Assembly: GCA_002408485.1 (NCBI GenBank)
Contig: DHSP01000061.1
Span: 49,711 to 64,075, forward strand
Length of the DNA: 14,365 nt
Reading direction: 5' to 3'
From: Proteiniphilum sp. UBA5283
GTDB taxonomy: Bacteria > Bacteroidota > Bacteroidia > Bacteroidales > Dysgonomonadaceae
Below, piece after piece: positions 7,275-14,365 of the stretch. Positions within the stretch are counted from its first letter, which is position 1. Each line of letters begins with the position of its first letter. The translations under genes and the position numbers were made by a program. The notes under the pieces are model-generated. The model did no database searches. It saw only the letters and a program-made list of their open reading frames with translations, and was not told the DNA's origin.

Positions 7275-8639
7275 ATGAAAAAATTATTATTATCGGGATT
7301 CATGGCTGTCGCAATGGTCGTTGGTGTCAACGCCCAGAAAGCAGGCTATGACCCTGTTAAAGCACCTTTCGGACATGGCGAAGATAGTGTGAATTGTCGG
7401 CTCAACTTAAGTCTTATGCAGACTTCAGCTAAGGCAGAAGCGTACGAAAGTGCCCTGAAGCCATGGATGGCTGTGTATGAAAATTGTCCCGCATCGAGCA
7501 AGAACATTTTTATCTATGGTCCGCGCATCTTTAAGGCTCTTTATGAGGCTACAACCGATGAGGCCAAGAAAAAAGAGTATCTCGACAAAACAATGGAGAT
7601 TTACGATACACGTATTAAATATTTTGGCGAAGACGATGCCAAAGGGAGCATCCTGGCGTATAAGGCATACGATTACATGGAGTTAATGGGCGACAAAACC
7701 GATCAGACTGTGGTGTACAAGTGGTTGGGTGAAGCTATTGGCGAGATGAAAGGAAACATGAATCCGCTCGATGCTTACTCTTATTATATGGTTGCTTCAC
7801 TGAGTCAGTACCTGAGTGACAATTCCAAAAAAGATCAGTACCTGAAAGACTATTTTGCTGTTGTCGGCTACGTGGATCAGGCAATCGCTAATGCAAAGAG
7901 CGCCAATGATCAGGCCAATGTCGATTATCTGGGTATGGTCAAGGACGGTATTGTGAAAGGCTTTGTCAGCAGCGGCGCAGGTGATTGCAAGACGTTGACT
8001 GAATATTATGCCGACAAGGTAGAGCCAAACAAGACCAATAAACAATTTTTAAATGAAGTGATCAACGCCCTGGGTTCTGTAGGATGCTCCGAAACCGATC
8101 TTTATTTTACTGCAGCTGAATATCTTTATCACCTCGAACCGTCTGCCGGTGCAGCCATCGGGCTGGCTAACAAGAGCCTGAGAGACAAGGATTATGAGAC
8201 TGCACTTAAATATTACGAACAGGCAGCAGAGCTGGAGACCGACAAAAGCAAAGCATCCGACTACATGATGCAGCTTGCCGGCATCTTCTCCAACCAGCGC
8301 AATTTTGCCCGCGCAAGACAGGCTGCCAACGATGCCCTGCAGTATAACCCCAATAACGGCGAAGCATATATTCTGATAGCACAGCTCTATGCTAGTTCTG
8401 CAAACAACATTTTCTCGGAGCCCGAGAAAGCCGGGTTGGTGTATCTGGCAGCAGTGGATAAACTGCAAAAGGCAAGAGCCGTTGACCCGAGTGTTGCCGG
8501 CAAAGCAAACAGCCTGATCAACCGTTACTCGGCTGGCTTCATGGACACCGAAACAGCCTTTATGATGGGTATCAAGGCTGGTGAATCGGTGTTTATTCCC
8601 GGCTGGATTGGTGAAAATACAACCGTTCGCTTACGGTAA
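7275..8639 (+). CDS. Exported tetratricopeptide-repeat protein of unknown function
   Basis: This 454-residue protein has a Sec signal peptide (MKKLLLSGFMAVAMVVGVNA, cleavage likely after residue 20) and so acts in the periplasm or at the cell surface. The rest is almost wholly alpha-helical by eye. Canonical TPR spacing is visible in the C-terminal third: about 292-325 (DKDYETALKYYEQAAELE), 326-359 (RNFARARQAANDALQYNPNN) and from 360 on (GEAYILIAQLYA). The region 40-280 probably holds more divergent helical repeats. Four cysteines remain after signal removal (Cys41, Cys71, Cys238, Cys271) and could form disulfides. TPR proteins are scaffolds, so a protein-protein role in envelope assembly alongside the neighbouring barrel, LptC and PpiD is plausible but unproven. 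A strong terminator-like hairpin lies 57 bp past the stop, inside the start of lptC. Confidence 0.85.
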   Translation: MKKLLLSGFMAVAMVVGVNAQKAGYDPVKAPFGHGEDSVNCRLNLSLMQTSAKAEAYESALKPWMAVYENCPASSKNIFIYGPRIFKALYEATTDEAKKKEYLDKTMEIYDTRIKYFGEDDAKGSILAYKAYDYMELMGDKTDQTVVYKWLGEAIGEMKGNMNPLDAYSYYMVASLSQYLSDNSKKDQYLKDYFAVVGYVDQAIANAKSANDQANVDYLGMVKDGIVKGFVSSGAGDCKTLTEYYADKVEPNKTNKQFLNEVINALGSVGCSETDLYFTAAEYLYHLEPSAGAAIGLANKSLRDKDYETALKYYEQAAELETDKSKASDYMMQLAGIFSNQRNFARARQAANDALQYNPNNGEAYILIAQLYASSANNIFSEPEKAGLVYLAAVDKLQKARAVDPSVAGKANSLINRYSAGFMDTETAFMMGIKAGESVFIPGWIGENTTVRLR

Positions 8640-8657
8640 ATATAAAAAATCGAAAAG

Positions 8658-9332
8658 GTGTTGAAAAAACAACACAACATACCACATACTGGATGCATAA
8701 CAACCACCTTCGCCGTGGTTGTTATGTTTCTTTTTTTTCTATCTTGCAAGAATAAGGACGAAAACCTGGTGCCCTTTGCCTATGATCCCGAAGTTGTACC
8801 TACGATGATCACCGATACCGTGACTACCCTGATATCCGACTCAGGCATTACCCGCTACAAGCTCGTGGCCGATGTCTGGAAGGTGTTCGACCAGGCAAAG
8901 GAACCCTACTGGTTCTTTCCCGAAGGGATTTATCTGGAGCGTTTTACGCCCGATTTCAACATCGAGGCTACAGTGAAAGCCGATACTGCCTGGTATTACA
9001 ACACCAAAGACTTGTGGAAGCTGAAAAAAAACGTACACGTTGAAAACATGAAGGGAGAGCAGTTTGATAGTGAGGAACTTTATTGGGATCAGAAAAAAGA
9101 ACGGGTTTACTCCGATAAATACATCGAAATTAAACGGGGTATCACCGAAATCAAAGGTTACGGATTTGAATCGAATCAGTCAATGACCGATTATCGTATC
9201 TTTCGGCCTCATGACGGAAAGTTGCCCTTTTCGGAAGATGTTCCGGGTGATTCTCTGCATAGCGGCAAGTCGTCATCCGACTCCCTGTCCGTTGTGGACA
9301 AAGGAGTAGCATCGTCAGTTGCAGGACCCTAA
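8658..9332 (+). CDS. lptC: LPS export periplasmic protein LptC, lipoprotein
   Basis: LptC is a membrane-anchored component of the LptB2FGC-A-D bridge that moves lipopolysaccharide from the inner to the outer membrane. The 224-residue protein has a basic N-terminus (KK), a hydrophobic stretch (15-29) and a lipobox-like end FFLSC with Cys30. The body shows the LptC/OstA-like pattern of short beta-strands: WFFPEGIYLERF, KADTAWYYNTKDLWKLKKNVHVEN, FDSEELYWDQKKERVYSDKYIEI, GYGFESNQSMTDYRIF. The tail after about 190 is serine-rich and probably disordered. Start choice is awkward. The frame is closed upstream by TAA at 8643 and offers only GTG (8658) or TTG (8661) before the signal peptide; the TTG would give MKKQH. 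The first ATG (8724) would leave a signal too short to work. A terminator-like hairpin covers codons 13-23. It follows the TPR gene by 18 bp. Confidence 0.85.
   Translation: MLKKQHNIPHTGCITTTFAVVVMFLFFLSCKNKDENLVPFAYDPEVVPTMITDTVTTLISDSGITRYKLVADVWKVFDQAKEPYWFFPEGIYLERFTPDFNIEATVKADTAWYYNTKDLWKLKKNVHVENMKGEQFDSEELYWDQKKERVYSDKYIEIKRGITEIKGYGFESNQSMTDYRIFRPHDGKLPFSEDVPGDSLHSGKSSSDSLSVVDKGVASSVAGP
8696..8738 (+). terminator. Terminator-like hairpin inside the start of lptC
   Basis: The left arm CATAACAACCAC (8696-8707) and right arm GTGGTTGTTATG (8715-8726) are perfectly complementary over 12 bp, with a 7-nt loop CTTCGCC. A G-U pair (8695/8727) can extend the stem. Eleven of the next 12 bases (8727-8738) are T. 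The form is that of an intrinsic terminator for the TPR transcript, yet it lies within the lptC coding frame. It may therefore act as an attenuator that translating ribosomes override. Confidence 0.65.
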
Positions 9333-9345
9333 TTCAGAAGAAGAC

Positions 9346-10614
9346 ATGTCAGTATTTGTGGAAGTAGGATGGTGGATTACCTTGTTTCTGTCTGTTTTTT
9401 TCTCAGGCACTGAGATCGCCTTTGTTTCATCCGATAAGTTGCGCTACGCCGTCCGGAAAAAGTCTACCGGGGTATATAACTACATGCTGAACAGCATTTA
9501 TGGACATCCGCGTCAGTTTCTGGCAACCCTTATGGTCGGGAAAGTGGTCGTTCTTGTTCTGTTTGTCTACCTCACCAGCCTGATCGTATACAGCCAGTTT
9601 TCTGTTCGTGTGGAGAATGAGCTGTTGGCGATGTTGATTTTCATTGTGGCTTTGACTTTTATCATTCTGTTAACCGAAGAATTTTTGCCGCGCACTTTTT
9701 TTCAGAAAAATGCCAATTTCTGGGTGAATTTTTTTGTCGTTCCTGCTTTCCTGTCTTACATATTGATGTATCCTGTTGCCAAAGTGTTTGTAGAAGTTTC
9801 GAAAGGCATACTTACACTGTTTGGCATCCATGATCCACGATCAGAAAAGGAGGTTTTCAGCAGGGTTGACCTTGATACCTATGTGAAGAAAAGCATCGAC
9901 GATATGTCGAAAGAGAAAGAGGTGGATTCCGAAATGAAAATATTTCGCAATGCACTCGACTTTTCTTCCATGAAAATCAGAGACTGCATGGTGCCCCGCG
10001 CCTACATTGTGGCCGTGAGCGTGGATACCGATCTGGAAACATTGAAAGAGAAGTTTATTGAGACAGGTATCTCGCGCATTTTGGTATTTAAAGATGATAT
10101 CGACAATATTTTGGGTTATATCCATATGTGGGAGATTTTCAATAATCCCCGGGATTGGACCCACAATATTGCTTCCATTTCATTCGTCCCGGAGAGTATG
10201 CCTGCGAATCAACTTATGAGTGACCTTATGCAACAACGAAAAAGTATTGCCGTCGTGGTTGACGAGTTTGGCGGTACTTCGGGTATGGTAACCATGGAAG
10301 ATTTGGTGGAAGAGATCTTCGGAGAAATTGAGGACGAATACGATGTGGAATCGAAATTTGTTAAACAGGAGGGAGAACAGGAATATGTTCTCTCCGGCCG
10401 TGTAGAAATTGACCATCTGAACGAAATGTACGGACTTGATATTCCCGAATCGGATGATTATTCCACGGTGGCGGGCTTTCTCCTTCATCATACCCAGCGC
10501 TTTCCGAAGACCTATGAGACCGTCGTCATAGGGAAATATACCTTTAAAATACTGAAAGTTACTGCACGTAAGATTGAAGTAGTGCGTCTGATTACAAATA
10601 ATACCCATACATAG
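9346..10614 (+). CDS. CNNM/CorC (HlyC) family membrane protein with CBS pair
   Basis: The 422-residue protein has the standard three-part layout of the family: an N-terminal DUF21/CNNM membrane domain with four hydrophobic segments (about 3-27, 58-84, 92-113, 125-152), a CBS pair (about 212-335) and a C-terminal CorC_HlyC domain (about 345-418). Typical motifs are FFSGTEIAFVSS (18-29), MVPR (215-218) before the first CBS, and VVDEFGGTSGMVTMEDLVEE (304-323) in the second CBS. Relatives are linked to Mg2+ or Co2+ efflux and to nucleotide-sensing regulation of transport; some Bacteroidota members are called GldE or hemolysin. The ATG at 9346 was chosen because AGAAGAAG precedes it and because the frame's upstream TTG (9319) would overlap lptC. 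The gap to lptC is 13 bp, so the two are probably cotranscribed. Confidence 0.9.
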   Translation: MSVFVEVGWWITLFLSVFFSGTEIAFVSSDKLRYAVRKKSTGVYNYMLNSIYGHPRQFLATLMVGKVVVLVLFVYLTSLIVYSQFSVRVENELLAMLIFIVALTFIILLTEEFLPRTFFQKNANFWVNFFVVPAFLSYILMYPVAKVFVEVSKGILTLFGIHDPRSEKEVFSRVDLDTYVKKSIDDMSKEKEVDSEMKIFRNALDFSSMKIRDCMVPRAYIVAVSVDTDLETLKEKFIETGISRILVFKDDIDNILGYIHMWEIFNNPRDWTHNIASISFVPESMPANQLMSDLMQQRKSIAVVVDEFGGTSGMVTMEDLVEEIFGEIEDEYDVESKFVKQEGEQEYVLSGRVEIDHLNEMYGLDIPESDDYSTVAGFLLHHTQRFPKTYETVVIGKYTFKILKVTARKIEVVRLITNNTHT

Positions 10615-10683
10615 TACACCCGTTTTAACGTTGTGATCCTGTCTTTTTCCAGAAAAAAATATCTTTATCTGCTTTATTTTTAT

Positions 10684-10691
10684 TAACTTCG
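10684..10691 (+). promoter_or_regulatory. Possible -7 box (TAACTTCG) for ppiD
   Basis: TAACTTCG resembles the TAnnTTTG box with one mismatch and lies 58 bp before the ppiD ATG, within a 134-bp AT-rich gap (10615-10748). The gap also holds a 10-bp direct repeat, TTTTAACGTT, at 10623-10632 and 10715-10724. No clear terminator follows the CNNM gene, so readthrough into ppiD is also possible. Confidence 0.3.
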
Positions 10692-10748
10692 TGCCCTTAT
10701 TTAATCGATTTACTTTTTAACGTTTAAACAAAACTAAAAAATAGTTAA

Positions 10749-12878
10749 ATGGCTACTTTACAAAAGATTAGAGACAAAGGTACATTGCTGGTGATCGTGA
10801 TTGGCGTTGCCCTGCTTGCCTTTGTTTTGGGAGACTTGTTCACTTCGGGTACCACATTGTTTGGAAAAGCACGCGATAAGGCATTCGTGGTAAACGGCGA
10901 AGTGATTTCCACGCAACAATATGCCGATAAAATTACCGAATTTGAAGAATTCCAGAAAATGATCAGCGGCCAGTCGTCTCTCGATGAAAACACTTCGTCG
11001 CAGATACGCGAAGCGGTATACCAGCAGATGGTACGTGAACGCCTGCTCGGTGATCAGACTAAAAAGCTGGGACTCACCGTGACCAAGGCAGAGCTCAACG
11101 ACATGGTGCATGGTGAAAACATCTCACCGGTACTGCAGCAGCTCCCGTTCTTTCTTGATCCTCAGACAGGAATATTCAGCCGTAGAGCGTTAATCGAATT
11201 CATCAATACCATCAACATGCCCAGTCCCTCTCCACAGGAACAGGCGCTGGTAAATCAGTACAAATCGCTCTGGTTGTTCATTGAGGATATGGTACGTACA
11301 CAACGACTGGAAGAGAAATATATATCCCTGTTGTCGAACGCCGTGATCGTAAACGATCTGGAAGCCAAAACTTCGTTTGATCTATCCCAGCAGAACGCCG
11401 ACATTGCGTACGTCATGCAGAGTTACTTTACAATCCCTGATTCTGCTGTAACGGTGACCGACAAAGAAATACAGGACTATTACAATGCTCACAAGGCATC
11501 GTTCAGGCTGGAAGCCCCCCTCGTAAAAATATCTTATTTTTCCAAAGAGATTACACCCAGTAGCGAAGATTTTGCAGAAGTAGAAGCTGAGTCCAAAAAG
11601 GCTTTCACTGAACTGCAGAATGCTACAAGCCCCATGAGCGTGGTGGCCGATTATTCCGATACACCTTATCGCGATGTGTTTGTGAGCGAGTTCATGTTGA
11701 CCCCTTCCCAGGTTGAATTTGTTCGTAGCGCAGCCATTAACGAAATTGCCGGCCCCAAACGCGAGGGAAATGCGTATCAGATCATCAAGCTGATCGACAA
11801 AACCGTAGCACCCGATTCCGTGCGGTTGCGAATGATGGCAATACCCGATGCTTCGATGGTGGGACAGGATTCCGTCGTTACCAATTTTGTGGACAGCATC
11901 TATGGCTTGTTGCAGGGTGGACGCTCTTTTGCTGAAGTTGCCAACAGCCTTAACCCGAACTCCAACGGTGGCGAGGTTGGTTGGGCCAGGGAGATTGATC
12001 TTGTCCAGATGGGATCCGGCCTCGTGCAGGCTGCTTTCACTTCGCCGGTTGGACAACCCGTGAAGCTGACCGTCCCGGGTCAGCAGCTCATTCTTCAGGT
12101 GGAAGAACGGACCAATCCGGTAAATAAGTACAAGGTTGCCATTGTCAATATGCCGGTGGTTGCCAGCGAGAAAACATCGAACAACATCGACAATGAATTG
12201 AATCAATTTGTCTCCACACCCGATGTAGGGGCCAAATTTAACGAACTGGCATCGGAGAAAGGCTACATGGTTATGCCAAACATCACCGTTTCGGCCAACG
12301 AATTTTCATTGGCTCAGATACCCGGTTCCCGCCAGATTATCACCTGGGCGGCCAATGAAAAAACACGCGGAGCCATAAAGAAATTTGACCTCACCAATAT
12401 GCGTGTCATCGCGCGGATGGATCAGGTAATTCCTGCCGGGACTACTCCGCTGTCGGAAGTCTCTTCCGGCATTCGTACGCAGTTGGTGAATAAGAAGAAA
12501 GCAGACCAGATCGTAACCGATCTGAAAGCACAAAGCCTGACCTCGCTCGATGCCTATGCCTCGGCCATGAAGGGGGCTGTGGACACCGTCCGGTTTGTGA
12601 ACTTCAACACCCGCAATATAACGGGATTGGGCTTTGAGCCCGTGCTGAATGCTGTTTCTGCATTTGCGCCGGTCAACCAGTTGGTTGGCCCCATGAAAGG
12701 AAATATGGCTGTTTATGTAACTCAGGTATCAAATCGTACGCAGGGAACCGAATCATACGATGCTGCGTCGCAGAAAATGAGTATGCTCAACAACAATGCC
12801 TATCGCCTCCAAATGCAATCTGTTGAGGTGTTAAAAGAAAAGATGGGTGTGGAGGACAATCGCTACAGGTTCTTCTAA
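10749..12878 (+). CDS. ppiD: PpiD/SurA-like periplasmic peptidyl-prolyl isomerase or chaperone
   Basis: This is a 709-residue inner-membrane-anchored folding factor for exported proteins. A short cytoplasmic start is followed by one membrane segment (about 12-31), then a periplasmic SurA_N/PpiD chaperone domain (about 45-200, VNGEVISTQQYADKI at 48-62). Two parvulin-like regions follow. The first (about 235-350) is highly diverged and is recognisable mainly by its closing strand GNAYQIIKLIDK. The second (about 355-452) has FAEVANSLNPNSNGGEVGW (394-412) and GQQLILQVEE. The helical C-terminal part (470-709) probably completes the chaperone fold. The histidine usually found at the start of a parvulin domain (in a segment such as RHIL) is replaced here by RLRMMAIPD, so isomerase activity may be weak or absent. 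E. coli PpiD is likewise thought to be mainly a chaperone. It ends the envelope series and converges on the phosphofructokinase gene. Confidence 0.9.
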   Translation: MATLQKIRDKGTLLVIVIGVALLAFVLGDLFTSGTTLFGKARDKAFVVNGEVISTQQYADKITEFEEFQKMISGQSSLDENTSSQIREAVYQQMVRERLLGDQTKKLGLTVTKAELNDMVHGENISPVLQQLPFFLDPQTGIFSRRALIEFINTINMPSPSPQEQALVNQYKSLWLFIEDMVRTQRLEEKYISLLSNAVIVNDLEAKTSFDLSQQNADIAYVMQSYFTIPDSAVTVTDKEIQDYYNAHKASFRLEAPLVKISYFSKEITPSSEDFAEVEAESKKAFTELQNATSPMSVVADYSDTPYRDVFVSEFMLTPSQVEFVRSAAINEIAGPKREGNAYQIIKLIDKTVAPDSVRLRMMAIPDASMVGQDSVVTNFVDSIYGLLQGGRSFAEVANSLNPNSNGGEVGWAREIDLVQMGSGLVQAAFTSPVGQPVKLTVPGQQLILQVEERTNPVNKYKVAIVNMPVVASEKTSNNIDNELNQFVSTPDVGAKFNELASEKGYMVMPNITVSANEFSLAQIPGSRQIITWAANEKTRGAIKKFDLTNMRVIARMDQVIPAGTTPLSEVSSGIRTQLVNKKKADQIVTDLKAQSLTSLDAYASAMKGAVDTVRFVNFNTRNITGLGFEPVLNAVSAFAPVNQLVGPMKGNMAVYVTQVSNRTQGTESYDAASQKMSMLNNNAYRLQMQSVEVLKEKMGVEDNRYRFF

Positions 12879-12916
12879 AAACCGATGATCGGTTTGTTGC
12901 TATATTTTTGCAACAA
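12879..12916 (+). other. Two overlapping short hairpins after ppiD
   Basis: Directly after the ppiD stop, AAACCGA-TGA-TCGGTTT (12879-12895) forms a 7-bp stem. TTGTTGC (12894-12900) can pair with GCAACAA (12910-12916) around a 9-nt loop. The two stems share bases 12894-12895, so they would partly exclude each other. Neither is followed by a T-run, so they are not terminators themselves. They could protect the 3' end of the ppiD message. Confidence 0.4.
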
Positions 12917-12921
12917 CCCAC

Positions 12922-12955
12922 AAAAAAAAGCCGCTCCGTGAAGGGCGGCTTTTTT
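12922..12955. terminator. Bidirectional intrinsic terminator between ppiD and pfp
   Basis: GCCGCTC (12930-12936) pairs with GGGCGGC (12943-12949), giving 7 bp with one G-U pair and a short loop. It is flanked by eight A on the left and six T on the right. It therefore provides a GC-rich stem plus a T-run on both strands and can end the two convergent transcripts. Confidence 0.88.
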
Positions 12956-12973
12956 AATGGTGTGTTGTGCAGA

Positions 12974-14365
12974 TTACTGAATCGCAATCTTGCCGGTTTG
13001 TTCCAGCTGCAATGTTTTACTCGGCTGGTCGCATACTTCCGTAGGTCCGAAGTACTGTATGGGGCCGGGATATACATAATCGGTTTCGATGGCCCATCTT
13101 TCACGTTGGCTTTCAAAATATTTGAAAGGAGCACCTTCAAGTGCTACCAGTGCTTTCTGAATCACCGGCTTCATCTCTCCGTGGCGACGTTCCATGTTCA
13201 TCATCATGGTGATGGGGATTCCTCCGGCGATCCATTCGGCTGCAGGGCCGGTGGTATTGCGCACCGAAGACATGTACCCGGTCTTGCCGGCAGCGATGAG
13301 CATCGAGGCAGTGTAGCCGAGAGAATAGCAGTAGTCGGCGTCGTAGTTCGACGGGGCTGCACATCGCCCTTCGTATCCGAAGAAGTGGGTGATTGTTGCG
13401 AACTTACCCACATATTTGCCTTCCTTGGCCCACTGGCTCAGTCGTTTGCCTACCATTTCGGCCAGCAGTTTTTCTGTTTCGATGAGCGATACCTGCACGT
13501 TGCCGTGCGGATCGCGGTCGAGTGTGAGCTGTCGGGCCACCGTTTCAGGCAGGCTGGCGTAGATCTCGGCATTCTCTGGAGAGAGCTTGCTGATGATGTA
13601 ATCGCGTTTACCGGAGCGACGTACCAGATCGAACTCCTCCTGGTTGTGTGCGAGGAAGTCGTTCAGCTCGCTGATCAGTTTTTTCATGGCGGGAATGAAC
13701 TCGATGAGCCCTTCGGGGATGATTACTGTACCAAAGTTTAATCCTTTCTCCGCCCGTTTTGCGATCACTCCGGCAATCTGATCGATGATGTCGTCGAGAG
13801 ACAATGCCTTTGCTTCCACTTCTTCCGACACGATACAAAAGTTGGGATGCGTTTGCAGGGCACATTCCAGAGCGATGTGCGACGCAGAACGTCCCATCAC
13901 CTTGATGAAGTGCCAGTATTTACGCGCTGAGTTGCAGTCGCGTTGGATGTTGCCGATCAGCTCAGAATATACCTTGCATGCTGTGTCAAAGCCGAAGGAA
14001 GTTTCAATCTGTTCGTTCTTGAGGTCTCCGTCGATGGTTTTGGGACAGCCGATGACCTGTACGCCGGCATTGATGGCGGCGTAATATTCGGCCAGCACAC
14101 AAGCGTTGGTGTTTGAGTCATCACCTCCGATGATCACCAGGGCCTTGATGTCGAGCTTTTTCAGTATCTCCAGCCCCTTGTCGAACTGTTCCTGTGTTTC
14201 CAGCTTGGTCCTTCCCGATCCAATGATGTCGAAACCACCTGTGTTGCGGTATTCGTCAATGATGTCACCGGTAAGTTCCTTGTACTCGTGGTTGATGAGT
14301 CCGGCCGGTCCCAGGATAAAACCATAGAGCTTACCGTCGGGATGCAACCGTTTTACGCCGTCATA
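12974..14365 (-). CDS. pfp: Diphosphate-dependent phosphofructokinase (N-terminus outside window)
   Basis: PFP reversibly phosphorylates fructose 6-phosphate to fructose 1,6-bisphosphate with pyrophosphate in place of ATP, in glycolysis and gluconeogenesis. The 463 residues present run open to the right edge. Bacterial long-form PFPs are about 550 residues, so roughly 85-90 N-terminal residues are missing. No true start is visible; the TTG at 14347 is internal. Counting from the window edge, VIIGGDDSNTNA (77-88) carries the extra aspartate, and CPKTIDGDLKN (107-117) carries the lysine. This DD plus K pair marks PPi use; ATP enzymes have GGDGS and PGTIDND. The substrate-binding MGRSASH is at 157-163 and a PEGLIEFIP segment follows. 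It ends at a bidirectional terminator shared with ppiD. The enzyme suits the energy-saving glycolysis of anaerobes. Confidence 0.94.
   Translation of the reverse strand, partial: YDGVKRLHPDGKLYGFILGPAGLINHEYKELTGDIIDEYRNTGGFDIIGSGRTKLETQEQFDKGLEILKKLDIKALVIIGGDDSNTNACVLAEYYAAINAGVQVIGCPKTIDGDLKNEQIETSFGFDTACKVYSELIGNIQRDCNSARKYWHFIKVMGRSASHIALECALQTHPNFCIVSEEVEAKALSLDDIIDQIAGVIAKRAEKGLNFGTVIIPEGLIEFIPAMKKLISELNDFLAHNQEEFDLVRRSGKRDYIISKLSPENAEIYASLPETVARQLTLDRDPHGNVQVSLIETEKLLAEMVGKRLSQWAKEGKYVGKFATITHFFGYEGRCAAPSNYDADYCYSLGYTASMLIAAGKTGYMSSVRNTTGPAAEWIAGGIPITMMMNMERRHGEMKPVIQKALVALEGAPFKYFESQRERWAIETDYVYPGPIQYFGPTEVCDQPSKTLQLEQTGKIAIQ

Noticed and set aside
8622..8637. Small hairpin ACCGT-TCGCTT-ACGGT at the TPR gene stop codon
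   Set aside because: The stem is only 5 bp and no T-run follows; the stronger structure at 8696 is the better terminator candidate.
12903..12910. TATTTTTG, an exact match to the -7 consensus between ppiD and pfp
   Set aside because: There is no -33 element at the right distance, it forms the loop of a hairpin, and any transcript would meet the terminator within about 40 bases.
12908..13741. A 277-codon plus-strand frame antisense to the phosphofructokinase
   Set aside because: It begins within the bidirectional terminator and its translation is of shadow-frame composition; the minus-strand enzyme explains the region.

Overview
The window looks like ordinary chromosome from an anaerobic member of the Bacteroidota, probably Bacteroidales. 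The evidence is the set of protein families, promoter-like boxes of the form TAnnTTTG in place of sigma-70 boxes, A-rich leaders with weak Shine-Dalgarno sequences, and a lipoprotein-rich envelope gene set. A [FeFe]-hydrogenase maturase (HydG) and a pyrophosphate-dependent phosphofructokinase fit a fermentative, hydrogen-metabolising life. A family such as Dysgonomonadaceae is only a guess. I see no mobile element, CRISPR array, tRNA or rRNA.

Layout. Positions 1-1077 (minus strand) hold hydG, cut by the left edge. A divergent promoter region of about 290 bp follows. Next comes dapA (lysine and diaminopimelate synthesis), which ends in an intrinsic terminator. A probable three-gene operon follows: an M13 metallopeptidase lipoprotein (PepO-like), riboflavin synthase, and a small FMN-type nitroreductase that starts one base after the riboflavin synthase stop. 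From 5820 to 12878 there are five genes on the plus strand, all envelope-related: an outer-membrane beta-barrel protein, a secreted TPR protein, LptC, a CNNM/CorC-type membrane protein with CBS domains, and a PpiD-like periplasmic chaperone. The right end (12974-14365, minus strand) is a PPi-dependent phosphofructokinase, cut by the right edge. It converges on ppiD across a bidirectional terminator.

How the genes work together. The 5820-12878 block reads as an envelope-biogenesis neighbourhood: lipopolysaccharide transport (LptC), outer-membrane protein folding (PpiD), an integral membrane transporter or regulator, and two uncharacterised exported proteins. Its most unusual feature is a near-perfect intrinsic terminator (12-bp perfect stem, 7-nt loop, 11 T in the next 12 bases) lying inside the first codons of lptC. 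The lptC frame has no ATG ahead of its signal peptide and must start at GTG or TTG. Together these suggest attenuation or translation-dependent readthrough between the TPR gene and the lptC-CNNM genes.

No wholly new system is evident. The remaining points of interest are small: structured leaders, a PpiD whose parvulin domains look degenerate, and two exported proteins of unknown function.
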